Part shown: positions 23,216-34,884 of the stretch, piece after piece
Numbering within the stretch: position 1 is the stretch's first letter
Layout: every line of letters begins with the position of its first letter
From: Shinisaurus crocodilurus
Lineage: Eukaryota > Chordata > Lepidosauria > Squamata > Shinisauridae
Assembly (NCBI GenBank): GCA_021292165.1
Contig: CM037876.1
Location: 115,387,379 to 115,451,378, forward strand
DNA: 64,000 bases
Direction of reading: 5' to 3'
Program-made: the position numbers and the translations under genes
The notes under the pieces: generated by a model
What the model was told of the DNA's origin: nothing
The model's input: only the letters and a program-made list of their open reading frames with translations
The model's database searches: none

Positions 23216-25299
23216 ATATATTCAAATCGATGTAGTATATTTCTCCTTTTTTATGGTTTTGTTTTGTTGAAACTCACAATAAAAAATATTTTTTTAAAAA
23301 GTGCTTATTGATCTCTAAACATACTGGAAGACTCCCTTGCACTGAAAGCAGTAAACACTGCTTAAGGTGAAACTTTAGAGATTATTGTTCAGTTATCTGC
23401 TGTGTCACAGTAGAGAAGAAATGTCTTTGGATCATAGTAAACATTTTTTAAAGCATATCATCTTATAATTTCCAAGCATATAGGCAGAATGAATGATACT
23501 CTGAGTAGTAGTAATAGTAGTAGTTCCCAAATAGCAATCAGGACCACAACCCCAGAACTATGCTGCTGTTGGATCCTTTAAGAACTGCACCAGAATGAGA
23601 GAGTGAGGCATGTGAGATTGAGATCATCTGCTGCACAGTGAATTCTGCTCTAGGGAACCTAAAAATACCTGGTTTCCATAGTGGGCAGATATATCTCTGC
23701 AGCCAGCACAGGCTCCCAAAAAGCAGCACGAACATCCAGAGCACAGGGAGAAAGACTGAACATCGATACCCACCCCATCTTGGTTGCTGCCTTTAAGAAT
23801 GAGAGAGTGGGAATGCAAGATAAATCATCTGCTACAGGGTGAGAAATCTGGTTGCTGTTTCCTGCAGTTAGCACTGTTGAGGAACTGGTTGCTGGCTATA
23901 TTGTTTATTAATACCTGACCATATTGAAACGTTTTTATTTATGTAAGAATTTATGAATCATCTTTTGGACCAAATAGGGCCCCAAGGTGACTTACAATGC
24001 AAACTTAAAACATTTAAAACTTCTAAAAGTTGGCATGATTACTGCTACACTCATGGCTGGCAATAATTACTGCTACAATCATGGCTGACACTAATATTTC
24101 TTTTCTCATATTTGATTCTAGCTTATGTATTATTGACAAATAATACCAATTGATATTGTGTTTTAATTACTGACATTGCCTATTTTGCAATGAATTTAAA
24201 GCATTATAATAGCATTAATGAAATAAATTTTGGATTGTTATAATATGAAAAGAATGGGTACTAAACTGTTTGTTGCAATGATATATATATTGATATGCAT
24301 TCTTGTTTTTATATTGCTGTTCTTGTGTTGTGAGCCACTTTGGCACATTTATGTGTAAAAGCAACATGCAAATTAAAGTGATGATTAAAGTAACATTTAT
24401 CATATGATGTTGAAAACAAATCCTGTACATTTTCTGTTTATCCCTCTCACCTTTTGAAAAGCCAAGTGACTTATAATCAATTGAACTATTTTAATTCAAA
24501 ATACAATGAAACATGCAATAAAAAGAGAGAGAAGTTTTAGATCCAAATGTTCCCTTCCTCCAAGAACAGGAGACTTCCTCCAGAGCAGGCAGAAAACCAT
24601 TGGATCCAACCTGAGTCCCCTAAATTTCTCCCAAAGAAAAATGTGTTAGGACTACTTCACACATGGAATTGATCTGCAGAGTTATAGAATAAAAGCACAT
24701 AGAAAGCAATGTATGAAAACTGCACATCTATTTTGGTACATATACATAGGTTTTAACATATGAAGCATGCCATGCAGTACTGACAGTAGCATAGTTTTAC
24801 ATGATTTTTCTGTCCCCCAACTCCTGAAGTTACTCCACATATGTAAGAAAAATGTTGCGTGAAGCAGCCCACATAATGTTTGCACAACATCTGCAAAGTT
24901 GGCAGGACTCCCTTCACAGCAAATTCCACAGTCTCTGATTGGTGATTATTTTGGGGGATTTTGTCCTATTTTTGTTGGATGTTGACAGATTTCTGTTATT
25001 GTTTTAATTCCTGCTCATTTTATTGTTCCTGTGATTTTTCCCGGTGTGCAATTTTATTTTAATTGTTATATTATTTTAATCTTGTTAGTCACCTTGGCAT
25101 CCAATAAGAATGGTGGACTATAATATTTTAAAATAAATAAAAATAAAATACTATGAGTTCTTACTTGGTACAAAGATGGTCATACAAGCAAAATGTCCCA
25201 AGCCATTTAGGTAGGACCAAGGCTATATAGGACTCCAGAAATAACCAGCACTATGAATTTTACCCAATAGCAAATACATTTCGTTTTATATTATTTATT

Positions 25300-25735
25300 T
25301 ATTTTCATTTTTAGTATTTTTATACAGCCTTTTTGTAAAAACCCCAAAGTCTGCATACAAAAAAATAAAAAACAATAAAATATAACATCATAAAATTCAT
25401 TTAAACCATCAATAAACTGTCATTAAAAGCATTAATCACAACAACACTACTAAAACAACATAAAAAGTCACGTTAAAAAGATGTGTCTTGACACCTTTTC
25501 TAAAAGTAGAGAGAGTGGGGATCAATTGTAACTCCAAGAGGAGTGCATTCCACGATTTTGGAGCAGCATAGGAGAAAGCCCTCTCATACCTGAGGCCATT
25601 AAACAGGCCTCTGGAACTGGCAGTATTCTCAGGGAGACCATCGTCCTGACCGAAATGACATGCAGACTGCCAGTTTCTCTCTGGGGATTATGGGACTTGA
25701 AGTCCTTTCTAGCTGACCCTTGTGTTAGATCACAA
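25300..25735 (-). mobile_element. L2-type LINE, 3' end
   Basis: On the minus strand this encodes the L2 C-terminal pattern with an ERAFSYAAPKSWNA-like segment near 25590-25540. An A-rich 3' UTR follows and ends near 25300. It lies head to head with the plus-strand L2 that starts at 25745. Confidence 0.65.
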
Positions 25736-25744
25736 ACTGCTTTT

Positions 25745-28700
25745 AAAAGGCCCTCAGGTTTCCATGTGGCAGGGAAATGCTCCTAATCGAGAAACACAAA
25801 CCCAACACTCTCTTGCATGTATAGAACCACCTCTGCAATGCCAGGTCGGTTCGAAATAAGACCGAAATTATCCATGATTTAATCATGGATGAAAAACCCG
25901 ACCTGATGTGCATTACAGAGACCTGGCTAGGGGAGGCAAATGGACCAGTATGGGAACAGCTTCTCCCAGTCGGGTACTCCATGGTACAGCAGGCAAGGGG
26001 AAGCAGATGGGTATGTGGTGTAGCAGTGGTTCATAAAGATAGCATCTCCCTGACCAGGTTGCCTGTGAGGGAGCTGGCTCACATCAAGTGTGTGTACCTT
26101 AGCCTCAGGACTAGGGACAGATTGGGGATTCTGTTAGTGTACCGGCCACCCCGCTGCCTAACGGAGTCCCTAACTGAGCTGACAGAGCTGGTCTCGCAGC
26201 TGGTGTTGGAGTCACCCCGGCTTTTGGTTCTGGGCAACTTCAACATCCCCCTCATGTCTGGTTTGTCAGGTGCACGTATCTATGACTATGACAGCCATGG
26301 GCCTGTCCCAGGTGATGAGGGGGCGGACGCATCAAGCTGGTCACACCCTCAATTTGATCTTGTTTCACCCAGGAGAATAACCCGTGTGTAGAGGTTCCAT
26401 TGGTCTGTACACTGTCATGGAGGGATCACTACCTGGTCAGGACTGGTATCATGGCTGCTGCCCACCTCTGCAGGGGTGGTGGACTGGTTAAGATGGTCTG
26501 CCCCCAAAGGCTGATGGACTCAGTGCATTTCCAGAATGCCTTGGGGGGGGGTTCTTGGCTGGTACCGCCGGAGACCCTGTCGAGTCCTTGGTCTCCACGT
26601 GGAATGAAGTTCTGACTAGGGATATCGACACAATCGCTCCTAGACGTCCTCTCCTACCCACTTCTAAACAAGCCCCATGGTTTACAGAAGAACTGAGGGA
26701 GCTGAAGCGGCAAGAATGATGACTAGAGCACCGATGGCGGAAAACTCAGCTTGAATCTGACAAGACACTTCGTAGAGATCATTTGAAGACCTATGGAGTG
26801 GCGATACGTGCAGCGAAGAGAGTTTTCTACTCTGCACGCATCGCGTCCATGAATTCACACCCAGCTGAGCTGTTCAGGGTGGTTAGGGAGCTGAGTCAGG
26901 CGCCCCCCATCCTGAATCAGATTTTAGAACCTTCAGTAGCTCGCTGTGATGCTTTCAATTAGTTTTTTGTGGATAAAGTCTCTCGGATACGAGCCGACTT
27001 GCACACCGTCGTTGGTACAGAGGTCAACAGTGGGGAGTCCAGCAACTCTTCTTGCATGATTAAATTAGATCACTTTCAGTCTGTGACTCCTCATGACGTG
27101 GACAAGCTGCTTGGACTGGTTAAAAAGACTACTTGCCCTCTCGATCCTTGCCCATCCTGGCTAGTAGTCCAGGGAGGGGAGACAGTAAAACAATTTTTGT
27201 TGAATATTGTTAATGCCTCCCTAAGAGACGGTAATTTTCCATCACGCTTGAAAGAAGCAATTGTTAGACCACTTCTGAAGAAGCCCTCCCTTGATCCCCT
27301 GGATTTTAATAATTATAGGCCGGTGAGTAATCTACCATTTTGGGGCAAGGTAATCGAGAAGGTGGTGGCCATTCAACTCCAAGCTGACTTGGATGAAACT
27401 GATTATCTAGACCCATTTCAAACCGGCTTCAGAGTGGGATACGGAGTGGTCATCTTGTTGGATGATCTTCGTCTGGGAATCGATTGGGGGAGTGCGTCCC
27501 TATTGATTCTTTTGGACCTCTCAGTGGCGTTCGATATCATCGACTATGGTATCCTTCTGCACCGCCTAAGGGAGTTGGGGGCACTGCTTTACAGTGGTTC
27601 CACTCCCTCCACACTCAGGACGGTTTCAGATGGTGTCGCTCGGGGATAATTGCTCCTCTAAAAAGGAGCTGTTATGTGGAGTCCCTCAGGGCTCCATTCT
27701 GTCCCCGATGCTCTTTAATATTTACATGAAACCGCTGGGAAAGATCATCAGGGGGTTTGGGGCTGGGTGTTATCAGTATACTGATGACACCCAAATCTAT
27801 TTCTCCTTAACATCTTTATCCAAGGAAGGTGTGACTCCTCTGAATGACTGCCTAAGGTTGGTAATGGGCTGGATGAGGGAGAACAAACTGAAGCTGAATC
27901 CTGGCAAGACTGAGGTGCTTGTCGTGAAGGGTCCTAATTCAGGAATTGAGGTTTGTCAACCAGTTCTGGATGGGGTTGCATTCCCCATGAAGGAACAAGC
28001 TCATAGCTTCTTGACCCGACCCTGCTCCTGGCACCTCAGGTGGAGGCAACGGTGAGAAGTGCCTGTTATCAGCTTCAGCTGATATGCCAGCTACGTCCAT
28101 TCCTGGAACATGTGGACTTAGTAATGGTGGTGCATGCACTGGTAACCTCTAGGCTTGATTTCTGTAATGTTATACTTGGGGCTGCCTGTATATTTGGTTC
28201 GGAAACTTCAACTAGTGCAAAATATGGCAGCCAGGTTGGTCTCTGGGACACCCCGTGGAGACCATATAACACCAGTTTTAAGATCTTTACACTGGCTGCC
28301 GATTTGTTTCTGGGCAAAATATAAAGTGCTGGTTCTTACCTTTAAAGCCCTACATGGTCTGGGTCCAAGGTTTAGGGAACGCCTCCTCCCCTATGTTCCA
28401 CCACGCCACTTAAGGTCCTCTGAGGGTCATTTGTTGCAGCTGCCCAATGTGAGACTGACAGCTATACGTCAAATGACTTTTTCCTTTGCTGCCCCTCAGT
28501 TGTGGAATGATCTGCTGATTGAAATGCATCTGCTGACTTCTTTGAATGTTTTTAAACAGGCACTGAAGACTACTATTCCGGCAGGCCTTCCTTTTATAGT
28601 ATTCTATTACACTTTTATTACACTTTTTCAATTTTTATGGAATTTTATGGAACTTTTTTCAATTTTTATGGAATTTTAATTCTGTTTTTATGCTTAATTG

Positions 28701-28827
28701 TATTAGTTAGTTTTAATTGTATATTATTGTATATTTGTTTTGTTTGATTATGATCTTTTTGTCGCCTAGGGCATTTGTGTATTGGCGGGATATAAACTGA
28801 ATAAATCATCATCATCATCATCATTAT
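25745..28827 (+). mobile_element. L2 LINE, nearly complete ORF2, decayed
   Basis: The endonuclease (from 25850) has CNARSVRNKTEIIHDLI, LMCITETWLGEANG, LGILLVYRPP and LLVLGNFNIP. After a broken linker the RT (26969-28055) has VRPLLKKPSLDPLDFNNYRPV, LLDLSVAFDIIDYG, and LLCGVPQGSILSPMLFNIYMK. The catalytic box reads YTDD rather than YADD. The C-terminal region (28155-28679) has LVQNMAARLVSG and FSFAAPQLWNDL. The tail is (ATC)n near 28805-28827. Several frameshifts and stops (for example near 26390, 26960 and 27640) show it is inactive. Confidence 0.9.
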
Positions 28828-29088
28828 CAGGATCCCAGTCACGGGTAGAACTGCTGAGAGGAAATATAAAGGACTGAAAAAAATCCAAACAAAGTCTTGG
28901 ATAAGTAAAAAGAAAGCCAGTATAGCAGCAAAAAAAAAAAAAAAAGATTCTAACCATTTTCTGCTTTTTATTTTTCAGTATTCAATCAAAACTGCCAACT
29001 TCCATTGTTAAATATATTTTCAAGCAAAACACAAAGCAGTACTCTCATTAAACTATTACACTTTTAAAAGTGTGGATTTCCTACTTAC

Positions 29089-29197
29089 TGACAGCCGTCT
29101 TGAGCAAATCAGGACACGCCTGCAAACACTCCAGTTGTCCAGCATTTGATGTCATTTCACAAAGAACATCCAGAAGCCGAATTGTGATTAGTGCTTC
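29089..29197 (-). CDS. ATXN10: ATXN10 internal exon (probably exon 8)
   Basis: This 109-base exon gives 36 codons plus one base. It begins EALITIRLLDVLCEMT, nearly identical to the well-conserved human EALATIRLLDVLCEMT. It continues through LECLQACPDLLKTAV, equivalent to human YLQVFPGLLERVI. The acceptor is TTTCTCATAG and the donor GTAAGT. The trailing base A joins AT of the next exon to make an asparagine codon. It lies 2.3 kb from the preceding exon and 20 kb from the next one. With its strong motif and canonical sites, this exon is the best single anchor for calling the locus ATXN10. Confidence 0.93.
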
Positions 29198-29591
29198 CTA
29201 TGAGAAATAGGCTACAAGTTTGAAACCAAACAAACAAGGTTTCCTGCCCCCAAAAATATTAAGCTGCAATCAAAACATCAAGAATTCAGTATCCTAAGAA
29301 TCTCAGCTTTCACTTTTTAAAAACAGAAATTTCCAGCCCTTTTGGTTGCAAAGGTAGGGGCAACGGCTACTGAAATCGCAGGAGTCAGGAAAGTAGCTGT
29401 ATTCATCACAATGAACACAATGGGCTACAAAAATCCTATCCAGGTCAGAATCATGAATACAGAATCAAGAACAGAAACATCTGCATATTATTTATTCAAC
29501 TGGAGAGCAATGTCTTATTACCTAGCTCCAGATGGATTGATTTGTGCCAACTGTGCCAAATGCCAAGTTATCATCTACAGAAAACCTATTT

Positions 29592-29762
29592 ATCATAGAA
29601 TCATAGAAAAGTAGAATTGGAAGGGGCCTACAAGGCCATCGAGTCCAACCCCCTGCTCAATGCAGGAATCCAGGTCAAAGCATCCCTGACAGATGGCTGT
29701 CCAGCTGCACCTTGAATGCCTCTGGAGTGGGAGAGCCCACCACCACCTCCCTAGGTAGTTGA
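29592..29762 (-). mobile_element. CR1 LINE, 3' end fragment
   Basis: It reads from ATCATAGAATCATAGAAAAG through the conserved CR1 3' UTR (GGAAGGGGCCTACAAGG) into the last codons of ORF2, then stops. It is near identical to the same part of the copies at 43069 and 45114. Confidence 0.92.
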
Positions 29763-30357
29763 TTTATATACAACTTCCGAATGCAATGCAACAATTAAGG
29801 AGTGCACTGACATAGCCCTGTACTATTTATAGTAGTAGGTTATGCCTTTTTCCTAAACAAGTCAGAAATTGACCTTGTGATTTACAGTGCTATCCACAAA
29901 CCAGTTAAATGTTTAATATTTGGATAAAAACTACCACAATTCCAAGATTTCTGACAGGAAGAGTTAGTCTACACAAACAGCAGTTCACAGAGTAAAACTA
30001 TTCTTGGACTGTACCCATTTGAGACTGTAGGTGGAAGATTGAAATGATTAATACTACTCTCCCCCATTTTAAAAAAAACATCTATAGAAACCAATGTCAG
30101 AGATATGGCTTTGAGTCTAGCCTTCTCCTTGACAATCTAGTTTATTACGTACAGGAGGTCTTTTTTTACACAGGGATGCAGTCAAACAAAGCAATCCCTC
30201 ATTTGCAGGTAAAGATCAAGAATAATTTTATGAAGTGATCTGCCATTTGTGTAGACTTGCTTTAAGTATTTAGGATGAAATGTACCAACTATACATCAGC
30301 AAAATGTCAGAAAACAGGACTGTGTGGCAATACTACAAGTTGTTGCAGAGATGTACT

Positions 30358-31120
30358 CAGGGATGTTGAAGAGTCCTTTGTCTCGAGTCACGAGTCAAGT
30401 CACGAGTCTTTGGACCCGAGTCCCGAGTCCGAGTCCTTGGTCCAAAATGGTGACTCACGAGTCACGAGTCCTGAGTCACTCCCAAAACTGACTCCATGAG
30501 TCCCTATTAAAATCAATGGGGTTTCCCCCCAACAAAATAAGGCTACTTCATATGTGTGGCTTAAATAAATTCTAGGCACAAGTGTGCCTTTTTATTTCAA
30601 AACTCTGCAACTGATTTTGGCAAGAACAGACCAAGCAGACAAACCCAAAATAACCAGGCAGGCAGAGGAGGCAGAGAACCCCAAAGCAGGCAGGCAGAGG
30701 CCTTTGTCTTGGACAATGCAAACTGTGGAACTGGTTAAGAAGAGACCAGGCAGGCAGAGGAGGCAGGGAACCACAAACAGGCAGGCAGAGGCAGCCAAAC
30801 CCAAAATGTCTGACCCTAACCCTAACCCCCCACAACAACACATCAATCAAAATAAATCTCAACACATCGTTGGGGCTGCGCTCCTGGTAGCTGTCCATAG
30901 TGGCCGAGCAGCGGCGGCGCGCCTCGCCTCCATGCGCTCTTCACCGGTGATCGCACTCCTTCTGGCACAGCCAGAAGACTCATCAACAGCCCAGGGATGT
31001 TGACGAGTCCTTGGTCTCGAGTCGAGTCTCGAGTCCCATTAAAAATATTGGGACTCGAGACAGAGGGGGGACTCAGTCCGACTCATGAGTCGAGTCCTCG
31101 AGTCCGAGTCCCCATCCCTG
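30358..31120. mobile_element. Non-autonomous hAT element with ACTCGAG-type subterminal arrays (copy 1)
   Basis: The ends are CAGGGATG and CATCCCTG. An exact 8-bp duplication, GATGTACT, flanks it (30350-30357, 31121-31128). Both length and end type are diagnostic of hAT transposons. About 130 bases at each end are dense in GAGTC, CGAGT and their complements. The middle has a low-complexity open frame (30584-31003, plus) rich in Q, K, R and A that is also partly open in copy 2. It carries no transposase domain. An internal CCCTAACCCTAACCCC stretch is shared with copy 2. Confidence 0.9.
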
Positions 31121-31468
31121 GATGTACTATGCAAACATCTCTGTAGCGCACTGACCCAAATGGTCTGGTGCTTTCATACACCTGATACCATATACTCAAT
31201 CACCCTGATCTAGACATCTCACATGGGCAAATGGGCTCATGCATTCCTATTCATTTCAACAGAGGAGAAAGCTCTATGGCTACACAGGGATGTTAGTATT
31301 TATTTTCAGAGACTTAAAGTCTGCTGCACTACCCAACAAGGGTAGCTTACATGGTGGACATAGTGTAACTCTCTCCATTGAGGTGAATGGGTGCAGGAGA
31401 GCCACAGAGCTCTAGATTAGGTGGCATTCATCATATTCACATCAGATTATAACGCTTGAGAATCTTAC

Positions 31469-31616
31469 CTTATCAACTTCATCTGCTGCAGAAGCCAATT
31501 TCAGCACAGCTTGATATTTCTCCTCAAAACAGCATGCAAGAAATCTGACCATTTCTTCATTCGTAACTGAATTATTTTCACTGATTTCTGATAATATTAA
31601 TTCTAATAACATAGTC
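31469..31616 (-). CDS. ATXN10: ATXN10 internal exon (probably exon 7)
   Basis: This 148-base exon has one base finishing the preceding codon, then 49 codons. It encodes TMLLELILSEISENN, later VRFLACCFEEKYQAVLKLAS, and ends DEVDK. It aligns in order and length with the human segment after NQER, which holds the TVLKLAS-like motif and a run of acidic residues. The acceptor is TTTTTCATTCCAG and the donor GTAAGA, both on the minus strand. It ends in phase 0, so it joins cleanly to the exon at 29197. The match to human is weaker here than in the flanking exons, which suggests faster divergence of this helical repeat. No frameshift or stop is present. Confidence 0.88.
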
Positions 31617-31673
31617 CTGGAATGAAAAAGCATACCTTACCTATTGACATTGACAGAGCTTGGGATAATTTAG

Positions 31674-31713
31674 TTATTATTTATTATTTTTATTTATTTA
31701 TTTATTTATTATT
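31674..31713. repeat. (TTTA)n microsatellite
   Basis: Short TTTA/TTAT run, about ten units with interruptions. Confidence 0.75.
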
Positions 31714-32444
31714 ACATAATGGAAGATTGCATGAACAGTGCAGCCAAAATCAGTATGAATATAGAAGTTGGAATAATCATGGCCCACATAATGACTAGAA
31801 CAGTCTAGAGCACTGACCTTTAACCTTTCCAGACCCTAGGCTTGCCTTAAACTCCAATCTGCAAAATGGATCCACTTCTTAAAGTGTTAATATTAGCAAG
31901 GTAATACTATTCTCCCTCCACACATTTGTGTATGTGTGTTACATAATACAGTATGTACATTACATACGCATATATACATACTCTTTTTTTCCTTTTCTCT
32001 CTTTCTGTCAGTATCTCTCCTTCTATCTTATTTTTCCCTTTCTTTCCCCGAAATTGGTACAACCATCTTATATAGGGTGGCAAGACGGCCATTGGTACAA
32101 CAATCATTAGGGAACCCAAGAACGGAGGACCTATGGTGAAGAGGGATCTTCAGATTTCGTTGCTGCTTTATTTCATTTTACAATTCTAGCACTTTGGGGG
32201 GGGGGGGATAGCAGATGACATTTTAAGTCTTCCAATAATTAGATATAAAAACAGGAACTTAAAAAAAAAAAAGCCATTGAGAGGTCCAGCAGAACCAACA
32301 GAGACACACTCCCCCTGTCCAGTTCCTAGTGTAGATCAACCCCCAAGGCAACCAAAGCAGTCTCTTACCCATAACCAGGCCTGGAATACTGGAGACCAGC
32401 CAGAAATTATTCAATACAGTTGGGTTCAAGGAGTTTTTTTAAAA

Positions 32445-32472
32445 ACACACACACACACACACACACACACAA
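32445..32472. repeat. (AC)n microsatellite
   Basis: Uninterrupted AC dinucleotides, about 14 units. Confidence 0.9.
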
Positions 32473-33126
32473 CAGTCTTACCACTGCCTCTTTTAGGCAA
32501 AATGGAATCACACCTTGCTGTAAGGAGGCATTCACCATTACCTTTAACCCCTCAGCCAATCCTCCCACCTCAGCTGCTTTTATAAGTCAGAAAAGGTAAA
32601 GGTCCAGCACAGAAATGGTAGGCCTCACCTCTCCAACAATCCTGTCCTTATCCTTGGGCTGTATAAATTGAAAGCTATCCATTACAACAGGACATTTGTC
32701 TTTGATTTGGTAATGAGATATTTAAATATTATGGGCAGTACCCAATCCTGCCCATACGCATGTGGGGACCACCACTGCTTCCATTCCAAGTATGACCAGT
32801 CCCGCCAAGTCTGTTACATAAGCAGCCCCCACCATTTGCACAATGGCAATTTAGTGCTTCTGGGGCAAGCCTCAAAACAAATGGAAACATTCATTTCTGG
32901 AAGGGAACAGGTCACTGGAGCTCCCTAATGCAAGCATAGCTGACTACCCCCTTCCAGAAACGAGCACTTCTGCTCTTTTCAGGTTGCCTCCGGAAGCGCT
33001 AGATCACTGTGGCACGAGTGGTGGGGGCCACTTATGCAACAAAATCAGCGGGACTAGTTGCATGCAGCTGGTCACCATTGGATACTGGCCATTATTCTGA
33101 TTTATCCTTATTTACTTTATGAGTCA

Positions 33127-33462
33127 GTTTGCATGACTGTCACAGCCCACTATGGCTTATTTAAGCCACGGTGGGTTGCGGCACATGCCAGTGGCCATTT
33201 TGAATGTTGAAGCTGCAGTGGGCGGTCACTGTGGCTTATCATGTTGTGCGAACCCCACAAGGCTGTCTTATATGAGGGTTAAACAACCCTCGCATAACCC
33301 ATGGGCGGTTTTACCCTCGCATAAGCCAACCTCGCCAGGTTCACATGATACAATAAACCATGGTGGCCACCTGCCACGGCGTGAATATGCAAAAGGGCAG
33401 GGAGTAAATGCCACAACACACTGTGGCATAAATAAATGGTGGGCTGCGGTGATCATGCAAAC
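33127..33462. mobile_element. Foldback MITE with GTTTGCATGA ends
   Basis: The left end GTTTGCATGACTGTCACAGC and the complement of the right end, GTTTGCATGATCACCGCAGC, are inverted repeats extending through GCCCAC. Inner words (ACCCTCGCATAA and relatives) repeat in both orientations. No target duplication is visible and there is no coding capacity. Confidence 0.65.
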
Positions 33463-34884
33463 TATATCTATATCTTGAAATTAAACGATACATATCCTCA
33501 AATGAAATAAACACACAATTGACTGAGCAGGATGTTCAAAAGACAACAAAATGTAATGTGCATAGAGAGCTCTTTATTAAGTCAGATCCAGCTTTCACGT
33601 GTTTTATATTATTTACTCAGATTGCTATTGCTAACAGTTCTACAGCCAATGTGAATAACAAAGGTGATAACAGACAAACTTGTCATGATTAGTGTTAATC
33701 ATTAATTTACCAATTGTACTAGTTTAAAAAAACTGCACACTGTAATATGGATACTCTACTAAACTTCACTTTAATAATTGAATTTGAGCACTGAAGTTGT
33801 TTTGCTACTGCTTTTTGAAGAAGCAAGTTTTTGTACAATAATTAAAAATTTTATTTTAAGAGTATCCAATAGGTTGTATCCAATATGAGTCTAACTTAAG
33901 TTCCATTCATTTCAGGGGGTCTACTCTAAGTAGGACTAACTTTGCCTAGAACCCTGTGTCACTACACCACAATTAAATGTTACTGAAAAGCAGAAAGATT
34001 CTCCTGCTATTCTTTTTGCTCTTAGAAATCTCTCTTTACAGATCACACTCAGGCTGCTCAGCATTTCCTGTCAATATAGTATTTACAGTTCAGATGAGAG
34101 TGCTGACATTTAAGTAATGGTAAATTTGTATTTCAAGCAGCACACATATATTTAATTTTCCACACATGTTGACACATTATGGGAAGGAGAGATACTTTTC
34201 TGCAAATGATCAAGGGCACCAATAAAACAAACCCTGAAAAACATACCACGGCAAGAATCTCCTATGGCTTTCATAAAATTCCCCGTAGCCATTAACAGTG
34301 TGACTATATTGACATTATTCCACATAAAGTCTGCTTCAAGCAGATAGCAGATTGTCATTAATTTAGGCAACTGGGAGTATTCCAAGATCCTCTAATCCGA
34401 AGATCTCTTCTATAGGATTTAATACATCAGTGAGGCCAACCCGTAAGAAAGTTTTCAGCTTGAGGGATAAAGCAGGAGACCATGCTAAATATTTCCTCAG
34501 AAGCTGTCACGAGAGCTGTTAATCATCTCCAACCTTAACAAACAGACACAAATATCATGAAAACGAACAGCCATATGTGAGACAATTATGTTAATCTACT
34601 CTTCACTGAGCAACAATTATCATATTGCCCTTTTAATAAGGGTACAAATGTATTCAAGCAAGATGTTGTAGTTGTTAGTCAGAAATATATCCACCATGTA
34701 ACTTGTAGCCCCAAATCTCTGCACCATACAATAATTGTGGTACAATCTTCTTCTGGAATATCTCAACTGCAGGAGCAGCCAAGCTCCCCCTTGAAATCTA
34801 GAAAACTGCAATAAAGAGTAAGTAAACTGGGTAGATTTCAACTTAGCTGCACGGAGTTGTAACCTCCAAGACAGATTTGAGTTA

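Larger units (their letters stand above)
11230..23298 (+). mobile_element. Outer L1/Tx1-like LINE, 3' part, in pieces
   Basis: Coding pieces of one ORF2 C-terminus lie at 11230-11799, 22060-22120 and 22879-22925, with the 3' end at 23162-23298. The first piece has HVYKYLLSMNKYDTQGIKQEW and later MFWQC (shifted frame) and MQWIEDLTT. The next piece continues LSTFEQKAYRHHS, then MDTYMDIWFAFVEAYV after the LTR is skipped. The A-rich tail (AATAAAAAATA) ends near 23298. The gaps are filled by another L1-like element, a solo LTR, a mariner MITE and a bare L2 tail. The coding pieces join across three of the four insertions. Confidence 0.8.
9092..29088 (-). other. ATXN10: ATXN10 intron (probably intron 8)
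   Basis: This 20-kb intron is dominated by the nested transposon stack at 11.2-23.3 kb and an L2 copy at 25.7-28.8 kb. In 9092-9654 I see no gene or clear repeat. The 23299-25299 stretch is AT-rich and contains short L2-like 3' tails, for example near 23938-24010 (minus), 24290-24385 (plus) and 25040-25145 (plus). It otherwise contains nothing I can name. 28830-29088 holds an A run near 28930 and the exon flank. Confidence 0.8.
29198..31468 (-). other. ATXN10: ATXN10 intron (probably intron 7)
   Basis: This 2.3-kb intron contains a CR1 3' fragment (29592-29762) and a complete hAT-type element (30358-31120). The other parts (29198-29591, 29763-30349, 31129-31468) are AT-rich and show no coding, RNA or repeat signal that I can support. 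Confidence 0.8.

Noticed and set aside
30812..30828. Interstitial telomere repeat (CCCTAACCCTAACCCC), also at 56276-56292
   Set aside because: Only about two units, and found at the same internal position in both copies of one hAT family, so it is part of the element and not telomeric DNA.
34152..34385. 77-codon minus-strand frame as an ATXN10 exon between 31616 and 50390
   Set aside because: The exons at 50390 and 31616 join directly in phase and match contiguous human residues, so no exon is missing between them.
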